Shown here piece by piece: positions 48,301 to 58,700 of a DNA stretch of 64,000 nucleotides (position 1 is its first letter; each line of letters begins with the position of its first letter). Below the pieces are notes generated by a model. The model was given only the letters and a program-made list of their open reading frames with translations, was not told the origin of the DNA and ran no database searches. Source of the stretch: Tritrichomonas musculus (Eukaryota > Parabasalia > Tritrichomonadida > Tritrichomonadidae). The stretch spans positions 2,108,001 to 2,172,000 of the forward strand of contig JAPFFF010000021.1 of the NCBI GenBank assembly GCA_039105265.1, given 5' to 3'. The position numbers were made by a program, and so were the translations under genes.

Positions 48301-49915
48301 GAGCGCTAAACCTGAATTTCGCTGAATCAACCATGTGCGAATTAACGTATCCTTCATCACTAAAGTTGCCCATAACCTCAGTAAAAGAGATAACATTATC
48401 AGCATTAATAACTTTCTCTTTATTAAACATCTCTTGATTAACTTTTTTGTTTTTATCTTTATTAATCATTTCATTGTTATCTTTATAAATGGCTTCTCTG
48501 CTATTTTTCTTAACTTTTTTGTTTTTATCTTTATTAATCATTTCATTGTTATCTTTATAAATGGCTTCTCTGCTATTTTCCTTAACTTTTTTGTTTTTAT
48601 CTTTATTAATCATTTCATTGTTATCTTTATAAATGGCTTCTCTGCTATTTTCCTTAACTTTGTTGTTGTTATCTTTATTAATCATCTCATTATTATCTTT
48701 ATAAATGGTTTCTCTGCCATCTTTCTTAACTTTGTTGTTGTTGTCTTTATGAATCATCTCTTTGTTATCTTTATAAATGGTTTCTCTGTTGATTTTCTTA
48801 AAGTCTTTATTTAAGTTTCTTTCTTTTATGTGGTCAATAATGGCATCAGTTGCCTGCTGAGACTGGAGAATTGACGACTGATTCCTATCAGGGCGAATAC
48901 TGAGGCATTTTACAGTTCTCCATTTTGCGCATGCATACAATGAACCTTCTGGTGAAAATGGCTCATTTTTCGAATCATTAAAAAATGTAATTAATTGGCG
49001 GTTAACGGTTTGTGACTTCACATCATTGAAAATTATCAAAGATGGAATTGGAGGCTCAGGAACTGGCACTTTTAGGTACTTTTCAGCTTCTGCTTTGAAA
49101 ATCAATTCAGATTCGTCATCAACTTTTCCATGCTCTTTCAAAAATTCAAATACATGTGAAGCGTTAAACGGGTAAATTTTATTTTCGTAATTTATTGAAA
49201 AATTTTCATAAATTGCATAATTAGGCAGCCTAATGTGGAGTCCTGGCATTTTCATAAGACTCTTAATGAATTCATCGTTGGAAATAAAGGGGTACAAGCT
49301 TTGTGAGTATAAATGAGATATAGTTGATAATCCAGCAAAAGTAGGATCCAAGAAAATAACGCTGTCAATATACTGTTTTACCCACTCTGACCTTGAATAA
49401 TTAGACAAAAATATTGATGTGAAACTTGTCCCTTGATCATAAGAGATAAATATTGCTTTTTCTCCATTATGAGTATAATCTTGTTCAATCTTTCTTTTAA
49501 GTTTATCATAAACATCATAACTTGTAACAGGATGCAAAAAATAATTATAATCAACTGTAAAATAATTGTTATTATAAAAATACCCAAAATCTATCATTTT
49601 ACCAATAATTTTGTTAAATATATCTGTACAAATCGAATTATTTCCAATTATTATATTGTCAACTTGCATTTCTGGTAAATATATCACTTTTTTGTTATAC
49701 TGAACTTGCAGCAGCTTAGCGATACATTTAGTATAATTTGACATTGAATGAATATTGTATTTATTTGCTTTTTGAATTAAAATGTTATTAATACCAGGTG
49801 GACAATCTTCATTAATGGAAGATTTGAGAGGAAAATAAATGGATGAATCTCCAAATCCAGCAACAAAGTAAATAGGCTTAAGACAAAAAGCAAATGATCC
49901 GAGTAAAAGAATCAT
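45341..49915 (-). CDS. Giant type I membrane protein: LCAT-like pseudoenzyme, discoidin-like repeats, Pmp-like beta-helix
   Basis: The 1524-aa protein starts with a signal peptide (about 1-12). Residues 13-370 form an LCAT-like domain close to those encoded at 28.8-31.3 kb, but the nucleophile elbow reads SYDQG with Asp160 in place of Ser. A Lys/Asn/Asp-rich linker of 24-residue repeats follows (about 372-495). Four related units of about 170 residues then come (starting near 535, 713, 885 and 1053), each with a xYPLSxAFDGNxxTxYISS motif and a carboxyl part WTRIQFVFPxIIECDKLxLEF, resembling F5/8 type C (discoidin) folds. Residues about 1200-1470 are a Cys-containing beta-helix with GGAI and GGGIYV motifs, like chlamydial-type Pmp proteins. 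One membrane span (1491-1510) and a short basic tail end it. A surface ligand-binding role is likely. Confidence 0.85.
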   Translation of the reverse strand: MILLLGSFAFCLKPIYFVAGFGDSSIYFPLKSSINEDCPPGINNILIQKANKYNIHSMSNYTKCIAKLLQVQYNKKVIYLPEMQVDNIIIGNNSICTDIFNKIIGKMIDFGYFYNNNYFTVDYNYFLHPVTSYDVYDKLKRKIEQDYTHNGEKAIFISYDQGTSFTSIFLSNYSRSEWVKQYIDSVIFLDPTFAGLSTISHLYSQSLYPFISNDEFIKSLMKMPGLHIRLPNYAIYENFSINYENKIYPFNASHVFEFLKEHGKVDDESELIFKAEAEKYLKVPVPEPPIPSLIIFNDVKSQTVNRQLITFFNDSKNEPFSPEGSLYACAKWRTVKCLSIRPDRNQSSILQSQQATDAIIDHIKERNLNKDFKKINRETIYKDNKEMIHKDNNNKVKKDGRETIYKDNNEMINKDNNNKVKENSREAIYKDNNEMINKDKNKKVKENSREAIYKDNNEMINKDKNKKVKKNSREAIYKDNNEMINKDKNKKVNQEMFNKEKVINADNVISFTEVMGNFSDEGYVNSHMVDSAKFRFSAPSGHKNYQLSYAFDSNPNTLYVSSVANSDTFNNRLSINFTKSVTLEAILYDPKYSTDGDTGTFQGFPNVVNVYSSIGNEPLTLKATFTGNPVYQWTRIQYVFPDMIECDKLILEFANVTKQTIVGDTNSLVICNLFFIQHYDKEPSSIASISGKYSNNGYFNKCVISSSEFTYSAPTGMINHRISDAFDGNESTYYISGIDNTNIFYNTIIINFTKTVSLEAFIYVPVFNTNGNTRIFHGFPTVLNVYSSIGNNNFTLVTTFIGIPLHTWNKVQFVFPEIIECDKLKLEFVDVTYQFIVGNSKSPVIEDLYLIRYLKTYQINEVTGKNKINGYVYSANVGQSKFDFSGQEGMPNYPLNNAFDGTPDTCYISSISNNATYSNKIVIEFTETVALEAMLYDPFYDDELMIHGCPTILYIYSSTGNETLSLNYIFIGDSLYEGARLQFVFPEIIECDKIVLEFGDVTEQTVFGNSKSPIICNLFFIQKVETTYFTEASKDYLDNNYVSLHTIDLSKFTCDAPEGVTNYPLSNAFDGNSSTFYISSISNNYTYYNNISISFSESVFLEAFLYDPSYFTFSNKREFQGFPTGIRVYVSNNEQLLSLNTIFIGEPVYPWTRIQFVFPKIIECDKLVLEFVDVSKQGLFNNQSNPTIAGLYFISPNISTIQPSVPTPIYIADLCEPGSRCDYNGKEGEQICVIINSSGFKNIVNSDDGGAIRITNAGIICQEMSFDDCQSKEGGGGALYIDSSHIVDIEKVDFVNCKANFGGGIYVYSTSNDERVKIIECSFTSCQSLSDASNASTGGSAIYITSRMSIITDCKFINNLESQVKIYNSFVRQNGVILEHRKLPRNDVKYCRFEIGKHSKSSLFYVGGPDGVNCFVKSSVFVGQIHGRNYHIDGELLSKFAPKIVVDFCKFSTDHSHSINVKSSNDYCVFQLQKQFFNYNEAKETNKIEIFTFSIIILAAVIVIVIIFIFKKKMDSSNMEILAS
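48433..48801 (-). repeat. 72-bp tandem repeat in the linker of the giant surface protein
   Basis: Five copies of a 72-base unit start at 48481, 48553, 48625, 48697 and 48769, with a partial one to the left. They encode 24-residue units such as REAIYKDNNEMINKDKNKK followed by VKENS. Copies to the right, which encode earlier residues, are more divergent. Confidence 0.95.
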
Positions 49916-50604
49916 AATGATAACTCCCTTCTCAATGTCGTTTTAATAATGTAATTTTTATTGTTATAATAAAATTGTTTTACAATATTTTGCGAATACA
50001 GAAATAACAAAAGAATGAAAAGAAATATTTATATATTTATTTTTTTATATAAATTAAAATATATGTATATTATCATATATATAATTATTTTTAAAACAAT
50101 CGTTAAGATATACGAAAAATTAATTAATATTTTTTTAAATATTCATTTTTTTTTTTCTTGCATTATATCTTAAAATAAAACTTATATTTATAATATTATA
50201 CATATTAATTGCTCTTATTAAAGAGAGAAAAATGTATATTTATTTAAAATTTTATAATAACTATTTTGAAAAACACAAAAAAAGATGTTAAAAAAATAAA
50301 TAGAATTGAATTGACATTTAAAAAAATTCAATTGAAATAATTTTTTTTTTATCATTACATTACAGTCCTTTGTTCTGCCTCCATATTTTTTAATTGTCTA
50401 AATTTCCTATTGAATTTTTTTATGAAAACTTTTTATGAAAATCATAAAAACAATTCATAAATCATTTAATGATCATTAATGTTTGAGAATCTCAAATTGA
50501 GATATATAGTAGTGTACTTTTAATAGAGAAAATATAAATATTCAATTGAATAAATCTTGATTTTATATTTTAAATCTATCTTCTTCTTCAGCATGTAATT
50601 TACA
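49916..50604. other. AT-rich spacer
   Basis: No gene or repeat is recognised between the surface-protein gene and the F5/8C-domain gene. Confidence 0.45.
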
Positions 50605-51984
50605 TTATTTGCATAATTCCTTTGATTCTTTCAACATACCATAAAATTCGATGAAGTAAAAACGAAGGTAATAGCTGCCGTTCCAACTATGACCCGTTTG
50701 ACGAATCCTTATGTAACGATGAAATCCTTCTGCCTTTTGGACTGAAAAAGTGTGAATTATATTAGCTCCTCTTAAGCTTGTATCGTCATCGTGCTTATCG
50801 ATGACATCCCATTTTTCTTTATCATTTGAAACTTCAATAACCCAGTTTCTCAAATGATCATAGTTTTCGGGGCCATTGTCAGTTTTGATTGTATAATTTG
50901 TTAATTGAATTAAATAATCTTTAAAGTCAAAGCTTATAATTACACTAGGCTCAGGCTTTGAATAGTAATAATTCGAACTATTTTGATAATCAACGAGATT
51001 TTTGGGATGATATGCAATTTTATCACCTTGAATTGATGTTGAAGAAATATCAACTACTCCCTTATCATGAACATTACCGCCATATTTGTTAGTTAAATAA
51101 CGAATGATTCCATTAAAATCTTCACCTTCTTTATGTACGAACTTTTTGTAGGATTGTTTATATCGATTACCTTTTTCTTGATCATTTGGGACAAGCCGAT
51201 GGCAAATTGACTTCCAGACTCCTGCTGTCATAAGCTGGTAGTCAAATTTATCTATAAAATTAGAAAGGGACTCTTCGCTAACGTTCTCAAATTTTACATA
51301 TTCAAACAAAGAAGAGAATTGGTCATTATTCTCATATAAGTCAAGAACAAAGTTTAATAAAGTATCTTCGTCTTCTAATTTTAATTCTTCATTCTTCAAA
51401 ATTTCTTCGATCATATCAATATTTATTTTTTTCATTTTGCTTTTATCAATTTGATCAAAATGAGATGATGCATATTTAATAATTTGTTTGATATTTTCAT
51501 TACTAATGGCTTCATTTACTATTTCAACGTTCTTGCTCAATTTTGTATAATTGAACTTTTGTAAGCTGGTTAGGAAAATTTCTAAACGGTCAATTACATT
51601 TTCAGGAGTTAGTTCTTCCAAGTTTTCTTTTTGAAGCTCACAATATTCATCGAAGTTACCTAAATGAATAAAATATTCAATATAATGATCTTTTTGAGAT
51701 TTGCTAATTTGTTTTGATTGAAAATCAACAAGCTGCAGAAATTCTTGAAAATAGTCTCGCTCATCTGTTAAACTATTTCCTGTTTCTTTATCGATATCAG
51801 TAGAAAATTCGAAGAAATTAATTGTTTCATCCAAATAATGATAATTAAGAATAACAGGTGACAGAAAGTCAGCAACAAAGCGATTTGTTTCGTAATGCTT
51901 CCCATTGACAATGAATGTGAAATTTTTTTCAAGCTTTTCAAAAGGAATCTTTTTAATTTGCTTTAAACTTAGTGCGAAGTTCAT
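50605..51984 (-). CDS. BTB-like plus F5/8 type C domain protein
   Basis: The 459-aa protein begins with a BTB/POZ-like stretch (about 20-95), where FTFIVNGKHYETNRFVADFLSP resembles the F-x-V-x-G-x-x-x-x-x-H/R-x-x-L-A pattern. A helical BACK-like middle (about 100-265) follows. The C-terminal 160 residues form an F5/8 type C-like domain: IISFDFKDYLIQLTNYTIKT, WVIEVSND, WDVID and YIRIRQTG. Similar BTB-F5/8C proteins are common in trichomonads. There is no signal peptide, so the protein is cytosolic. A role as an adaptor or scaffold is possible, but partner and substrate are unknown. Confidence 0.78.
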   Translation of the reverse strand: MNFALSLKQIKKIPFEKLEKNFTFIVNGKHYETNRFVADFLSPVILNYHYLDETINFFEFSTDIDKETGNSLTDERDYFQEFLQLVDFQSKQISKSQKDHYIEYFIHLGNFDEYCELQKENLEELTPENVIDRLEIFLTSLQKFNYTKLSKNVEIVNEAISNENIKQIIKYASSHFDQIDKSKMKKINIDMIEEILKNEELKLEDEDTLLNFVLDLYENNDQFSSLFEYVKFENVSEESLSNFIDKFDYQLMTAGVWKSICHRLVPNDQEKGNRYKQSYKKFVHKEGEDFNGIIRYLTNKYGGNVHDKGVVDISSTSIQGDKIAYHPKNLVDYQNSSNYYYSKPEPSVIISFDFKDYLIQLTNYTIKTDNGPENYDHLRNWVIEVSNDKEKWDVIDKHDDDTSLRGANIIHTFSVQKAEGFHRYIRIRQTGHSWNGSYYLRFYFIEFYGMLKESKELCK

Positions 51985-52208
51985 ACAAAGAAAATAAAAT
52001 TTACGAGTCTTTAAAATTTACAATCAACCAATATTTAATTTTCAAATTTGTTTTTGAATCTAATTCTAGTGGAATTTATGAATTTTATTGTTCATATATC
52101 AATATATAATTATAAAATAGTATTTATAAAAATTAAATGCATATTTGTTCATTAAAATTGAAATTCAAAGAGAAATAATTATTTGTACTTGCAGAATAAA
52201 ATTGCCAT

Positions 52209-53531
52209 ATGATTGGAAATGGAACAAAGCAAATAATTTTAACTTGTGGATATAATACCTATCATCAACTCGGTGCAAAATCAAACAATAGAAGTCGAGA
52301 TGGAACCCCCATAATTAATCCTCCAGCGCATTTACATCTTGATGCTTCTTCAATTCTATCTTATTCAACATATTTTGATCATACAGTATTTATTACATGT
52401 TCTAATGAAGTCCTAGCAATTGGTGATAATCGATGTGGAGAAATCAGTCCTACTCTTCCGAAGCGGATTCACAGTCAATTTACGAAATTTGAATTAAAAA
52501 ACAATCAAGGACAATTATTTAAGCCAATATCTGTTGTATGTGGCGAAAGTTACACACTTTACATTGTCACAAATAAAGCCGGGAACAGCAAGCAGCAACT
52601 CGCCTATTGTTCTCATTCAAAAAGTGACTTTCCACTTTTTCTGACTACGGGAAATTCAAAAATTGTGTCAATTTTTGGAGGTTGCACAAATGCCGCAGCA
52701 ATTGATGCAGATGGCTCAATTTACTTCATTTCTTACACATTCAAAAATTCAATGGGCTCTCAAATTGAGGGATCACGTCTTCCTGGAAGTGAAAAAGCGG
52801 TTAGTGTTGCATGTTTGGAATCTTTTATCTTTGTGCTCAGTTCAAATGGAAGCGTTTTTTGCTCAAATTTGAGTAAAGATATTGAAAAAGTGGATAATGC
52901 AACCAAATATCGTCTCAAATTCAATCAAATCCCTGAATTGAGGGGAAGAAAGATTGTCTTCATTTCAGGCTCTTATAATCACTGCTTGGCTGTTTCTGAT
53001 GATGGTCATGTTTTCGGTTACGGGTCAAATTCGTATGGTCAATTGGGATGTTTCAATGGCCAAAAACACGTGAGCCGTTTTATTCAAATTTTGTCACTTG
53101 GAAGAAATAAAATAACCGCCGCTTACGCCGGTTTCAATCACTCCCTCTTCAAGACACCTGACGGAGCAGTCCTCGCGTGCGGAAGCAACGCTGGAGGCGA
53201 GCTCTTCCTCTACTCAGCGCCAACCGAAGAGTGCGTCTCTTCGCCCGTCGAGACGATAATTGAGAGCGGCGCATCGTTCTGCATCGCTGGAAACGTCTGC
53301 TCAGTTGTTTTCAAGACGGTTGGAGGTCCAAAGAAGGATTCAAAAAGTCAAAAAGTGGCGCCAATGAAGCCACTGAAAAAAAGTGTCAATAAGAGAAGAG
53401 CTGAGCGTGTGAGGAAGGAAAGCCAGAGCGAGAGGTTGAAGAGAGTTGAGGAGGAAAACGCTTCTTTGAAGGCTGAAATATTAAAGCTCAAAAAAGAAAA
53501 CATTATCCGACTTATTCCAAAGAAAAAGTGA
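52209..53531 (+). CDS. RCC1-repeat protein with basic coiled-coil tail
   Basis: The 440-aa protein has RCC1-type beta-propeller blades, recognised by LTCGYNTYHQLGAKSN at the start, EVLAIGDNRCGE, VFGYGSNSYGQLGCF and AVLACGSNAGGELF, each in the G-x-N-x-x-G-Q/E-L-G pattern. After about residue 375 the sequence becomes Lys/Arg-rich and forms a short coiled coil (about 395-435). RCC1-type propellers act as exchange factors for small GTPases or as ubiquitin-ligase and cytoskeletal adaptors; this protein lacks other catalytic domains. The gene's 3' third is more GC-rich than its surroundings. It is divergent from the BTB-like gene, with only 224 bases between them. Confidence 0.85.
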   Translation: MIGNGTKQIILTCGYNTYHQLGAKSNNRSRDGTPIINPPAHLHLDASSILSYSTYFDHTVFITCSNEVLAIGDNRCGEISPTLPKRIHSQFTKFELKNNQGQLFKPISVVCGESYTLYIVTNKAGNSKQQLAYCSHSKSDFPLFLTTGNSKIVSIFGGCTNAAAIDADGSIYFISYTFKNSMGSQIEGSRLPGSEKAVSVACLESFIFVLSSNGSVFCSNLSKDIEKVDNATKYRLKFNQIPELRGRKIVFISGSYNHCLAVSDDGHVFGYGSNSYGQLGCFNGQKHVSRFIQILSLGRNKITAAYAGFNHSLFKTPDGAVLACGSNAGGELFLYSAPTEECVSSPVETIIESGASFCIAGNVCSVVFKTVGGPKKDSKSQKVAPMKPLKKSVNKRRAERVRKESQSERLKRVEEENASLKAEILKLKKENIIRLIPKKK

Positions 53532-55785
53532 ATCAAAGATTGCTCTTTTTCATTCAATTCTTCTTTTACCTTACTTTTGTTTTTGTTTTGTATAAAAATG
53601 TAGTAAATACATAATAAAAAAGCTTTTTTATTTATAATTTTATGTTTACTTTTTTTTAAAGCATAATAAATGGATAGACTTGTTATTTTGAGAATCGATA
53701 TCAAAAACGTCACTTTTTTGCATCTGATACTCGATTATCAGTTTAAAAATCTGATATCGAGATTATCGATTATCAAGATATCAGATATGAAATGTGATAT
53801 GAAAAATTGTAAACTTGATATCAATTACCGAGATCTCGAGATCTCAAACAGATTTATCTTTTTTTATAATTGGTATTTGTGATATTATAATATTTAAAAA
53901 TAAATAATATAATTTATTGGTGATTTTAAAATTTTTTAAAGTAAATAATAAAATATAGTGTGGTGAAAAAGTTTTTGAATTTTGGTATAACTCTAAGTTA
54001 ATTTATTTTTATTTCAAGTATGTTTTATAAATATGTAATATATTATCTAATGCATGATATATTAAATTTTAGTGATTAAATGCTGACTTGATAAAAAGTT
54101 ATAAACTATTGAAAATTTTTGAAATTATTTTTTTTTACATCAAAAATTGTGAAATTTGGAATTTTTATATTTTACTATTGGATAGAAATAAATTCATTAA
54201 ATAAAAATATGAATATAATATGCATATACATTTTCTCTTTTGCTCATAATGCTTTATTTAGTAAATAATCTTAATGATTGGAGAAAAATTACATTATATT
54301 TGTCTCGATATGAAAAGCCATTTTTTGGAAAAAAATTAATACAATCAAAAAAATTACTGATGAATATAAATTTTAAACATGCCATTGCATTATTCACATT
54401 ATAAATATTGATTCCAATCTAGTTAAAAAGATAAAAATTGTATATAAACATATGAAAAAAAATATTTTTTTTATATGCTCATTAAAATTTCATTGAAAAT
54501 AAAATTTTCAAAAGTTGTATAATCAAAAAAAAAAAACTTCTGACACCATTGAAATCATTTTCAACCAAATTAATAATAAAAGTAGTTGTAACAAATAAAC
54601 TATTATTTTTCCTCAAGAATGGATCAAATGGATATTCGATTTATAGATTAAAAAAATGAGAAAATATCACTCAATCATGTAATTAATAAATTTGTATTTA
54701 TCTGAATGCATAGTGAATGGATCAAAATAATTTATAATGTAGCTGATAATAATAAATATTTATAAAATATATTCCATAAAATATCTTTAATATTTTAATT
54801 TTAAATTATTGGTTTTGATATTTTTGTCACTTTATAATAATTCTTTCTTTTTTTTTTTTTTTTTCAATTGTTTTTATAAAATTCATAATTCTAATTTCAA
54901 AAGTAATATTTTTTGATATGCTCTATAATATAATAAATTTTACATTGCTCTTTATTAATTTAAAATTAAATTTTAAAGAAATCATAAAAGTTGAATTAAC
55001 AGTGAACACTGTTAATACAAATATTGTGAAATTTTAAGAAGGGCTTCTTTTTTGAAAATGTAATTTCTGGATGAATAAGAAATTTTATAACTGATAATTA
55101 AAGATTTATATGGAGATGATAATTGATTTTATATATAAACTATTTAAATTTAAAAATGATCAATACTCAGCGAATTACATTTTATTCAAAAACTTTTTCA
55201 CCACACGATATATTGATGTATTTTTTAAGATTAAAATCAAAAAATGTATTCTTTTTTATGGAATATTTGAGATTAAATTACGATCATATATTTATCAAAA
55301 AGTTTAAATGAAATTTCTGGTATCGAAAGCTGTAAAAAAAAATTCTCGATCTCTTAAATCGATCTCGAGAATCAGTGCATATTTACATATTTATATCAAT
55401 CAATAAAAAGCCTATGGATTACAACTAACTTTGGATTACAAATCCAGAAATGTTTCATATGAATATACAAAATTTGAATACTTATTATTATTATTATTAT
55501 TTTGAGTGAAAGAACGTAAAGCTGTATTTAAAAGTGCTTGTGAAAATCACTTAATTTGATTATTCTAAAAGTTTGTCATAAAAATATTTTTTGCAAATTA
55601 AGAATAAAAAAAAAAAAAAAAAAATAAAAATAAAAAATGTAGTTAAATAATTGTTTAATTAATATTAAACAATTTTAAAAAAAAAAGAGCTTTATGAAAT
55701 ATAAAAAGCTCTTTTAAAGAAAAATTAAAATAGAGCAAATAAAGTTTAATGCTCTAAAAAAAAAAAAAAAAAGAAAGAAAGAAAA
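53532..55785. other. Long AT-rich intergenic region with palindrome clusters
   Basis: No gene is supported over about 2.25 kb. A cluster of GATATC, ATCGAT, CTCGAG and AGATCT-type palindromes lies at about 53692-53850, and a similar CTCGATC/GATCTCGAG inverted block at about 55348-55374. A 22-base perfect palindrome is at 54995-55016. Poly(A) and (TTA)n tracts occur at about 54848-54865, 55485-55500, 55606-55624 and 55757-55772. Confidence 0.45.
54995..55016. repeat. Perfect 22-base palindrome
   Basis: ATTAACAGTGA is followed by its reverse complement TCACTGTTAAT in overlapping form, giving a perfect 10-base stem around a central AA. Such a site could bind a dimeric protein, but no gene is near. 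Confidence 0.5.
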
Positions 55786-58700
55786 TTAGATGTCAGTAGC
55801 TTCAGATGACATTTCATTTTCATCATTAGGATTCTTCTTTTTGATAGCGAAGACTAAGAATCCAACAATTGCGGCCAAAGATATCGATATAGCTGTAACA
55901 ACGACAGTCAAAGCTTTCATTGGTGCTTGTGATTTCTTCTTGATCTTTCTCTCGGCAACATCGAAAACTTGGCTGTTGAGATTGATCAACGAATTGCTAG
56001 AGTCATCCAAAGATGCAGCATCAACAGATTTACAATTACTAACGATCATTTTAGGTGAATTGTCAGAGATCAATTCACCATCAATGTAATGCGCACCTTT
56101 CTTCAATTTGCCAGAGAAAGAGCAATCACTCAGCAAAACACGAGGTCCACCATTTCCTCTTGTGTAATGAACGCCACTGTCTGAGTTATCAGAAAGAACA
56201 AAGTCGCATTTAGAAACGATCAATCTTTCATCGCTTTGAAGAGTTGGTGAGTTAATTTCGGCATTATCAAAGTAACTGTAAAGTTTAAGTGAGCTTCCAT
56301 CACCAACATTTTCTTCGAAGTAATTATTCAAAATTCTTCCCTTTTTTCCAGCCACAAACATTCCACTTCCACCGTATAATTTATTTGAATCTTTTGGTGC
56401 AGTTCCAATATTACCTTTAAATAAGCAGCCAGTGACACGAAGAACGCAATTTTTATTGCTAGAATAGATGAAAACAGCTCCACCTAACTTAGCACTACAT
56501 GAAGTAAAGTTATCATCATTGATATAAACATAGCTAGTTGTATCAATAGTGTTGTGAAGATAAATAGCACCACCGTATCCTTGATCTGTGATACAGTTAT
56601 CAAAAGAAACATATTGGCATGCTAATCCTGCATTTACAATGTAGAGGGCTCCACCATGCTTTTTATTTGCGGTACGAATGTTGTTGAATTTTGAAATAGT
56701 GACAATAACAATCAGCCTATTTCCAGCAACACCTAAATATTCATGACGAGTATTTGTTGAGCAGTTTACAAATTCAGTGGTATCTGCATCATTTTCATCA
56801 TCTTCACCATCATCAGGATTAGCATGTACTAATTGTTGGGGTGGATTAACATCAGGATCAACGAATGTATTTGATGAATCAATTGTTAATTTTTCGATTT
56901 CTGATAAAATAACAGCTCTTGCTGATGCATCGCCGGCCTGTACAGTATTTTTATCAAATCTGTTATTTCTAATATTAAATTCGGTACCTGGATCTTCGCC
57001 TTGAACATATAATGCGAATCCATCATATGCTGTATTTGTTGTGATTGTATTGTCCTCAATGACGACGCTTCTCATAAATTTTGTTTGATCAGAGGATTTA
57101 TGACTAAATGCAGGGTTAAGATAAATTGCACCTCCACGTCCATGAGTCTTATAACTATAATAGTTATTGAATAATAATTGGGCAGATGATGATTTAGGAT
57201 CATAACCAGCAATATTATCTATAAATGTACAATGTCTAATTTCAACAGTTCCCACTGTTTGAAGAGCAAGAGCGCCACCATGACGCACTGCTTTATTTCC
57301 TCTAAATTCGCAATTATCGAAAAGCATATTAATATCATAAATTGTTTCTGAAAAACCATACTGGAAGCCTCCGCCATCACCTTGATAATAAACTGATTCA
57401 GTTGCACCTAATGGAACTTTATCACGTGGGGTTGAATCTTTCAATGCTGTGTTATTAATAAAGTGGCAATCTTTAAATTCCATATTTTCAACATCGGTTA
57501 TCCATATACCTGAGCCTCCACCATAATCAGAACTGCATCGGTTATTACGGAATGTGATATTTTCAAATACAAATGTTTCCAAATTATTATTGCATTCAAA
57601 AGATAAAATGTACCCATTTCTATCTGTTGCAGGCATATTTTGTATTAGGGTGTTTTTGAATTGAATATTATTCGTATAAGTAGAAACATCAAAGCATCGT
57701 TTATTACTTCCCAAGCATGAATCAAACATGCAGTTATCAATAACAATGGGAAGATTTTTATTAACACCATTTGATGCAAATTTAACTGCACCTATACAAT
57801 TTGTTTTTATAAAGTTTGAGTTTTTGAGAGTAAAAGTTTTGCTGCCAAGCGAAATAGCACCGCATGCATTATTAGCATCATCAAATTTAAAAGTGCAAGA
57901 ATCAACATTAATAGTTCCTTTATAGTTTACGACAATACGATTGCTAGAAATACAATTTTCAAATGTACAGTTCAAAATAGAAATTGTTGAGTCGTCATTT
58001 TGAGTATCAATGTAAAATGATTCCATTTCATTGGTAATGCAATTAATGAAATTTGAATGAGCAATTGTTATAGAGTTGCATCTTTCTGGCACCTTTAAAA
58101 TTGCTGATGATTTAATACCGTCAGTACATTTAACATTACTATTTTCGATTGTTAATTCACCAAAAACTGAATAAATTGAGTAGTCTCTTTGACCATTATC
58201 TGTAAAAGTACAATCTGAAATTCCCATTTTTGCATTTGAGAGAGTATAATAGGCTTGAGTAAATATAGCAGAGCCCGCCGATCCCTTATTATTAATGAAT
58301 TGGCAACGAGCAATAGAGAGCAATTTAATTTTAATTGGTTCTACAAAATCAGGTGCATCAGAGTTATCTGATGGCTTTGCAATTTTACTCCAAAAGAAAA
58401 TAGCACCACCATTGCCATGTGCACTGTTGTCTTCGAATATACAATCAGAAATTGTTAAATCCTTGTCAATACTAAAGGCAACAGCCCCTCCATCACCATT
58501 CGGACATTTATTTCGTTTAAATTCACATCCTTTCAGATTTACAGCTGTATTAGAAATAGATGTAGTGTAGCCATAGTGAATAGCACCTCCCTGGTTGAAT
58601 GGAGCATTTTCATTATTATTAGAATTATCGTAAAAGTAGCATTTTTCATAAGTTATGGCTGATTCTTTCTTATCCATATGCTGGAACCAAATTGAAGTAC

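Noticed and set aside
48335-48814. 159-codon hydrophobic plus-strand frame over the 72-bp repeats
   Set aside because: It is the complement of the Lys/Asn-rich linker; apparent transmembrane repeats are an effect of strand composition.
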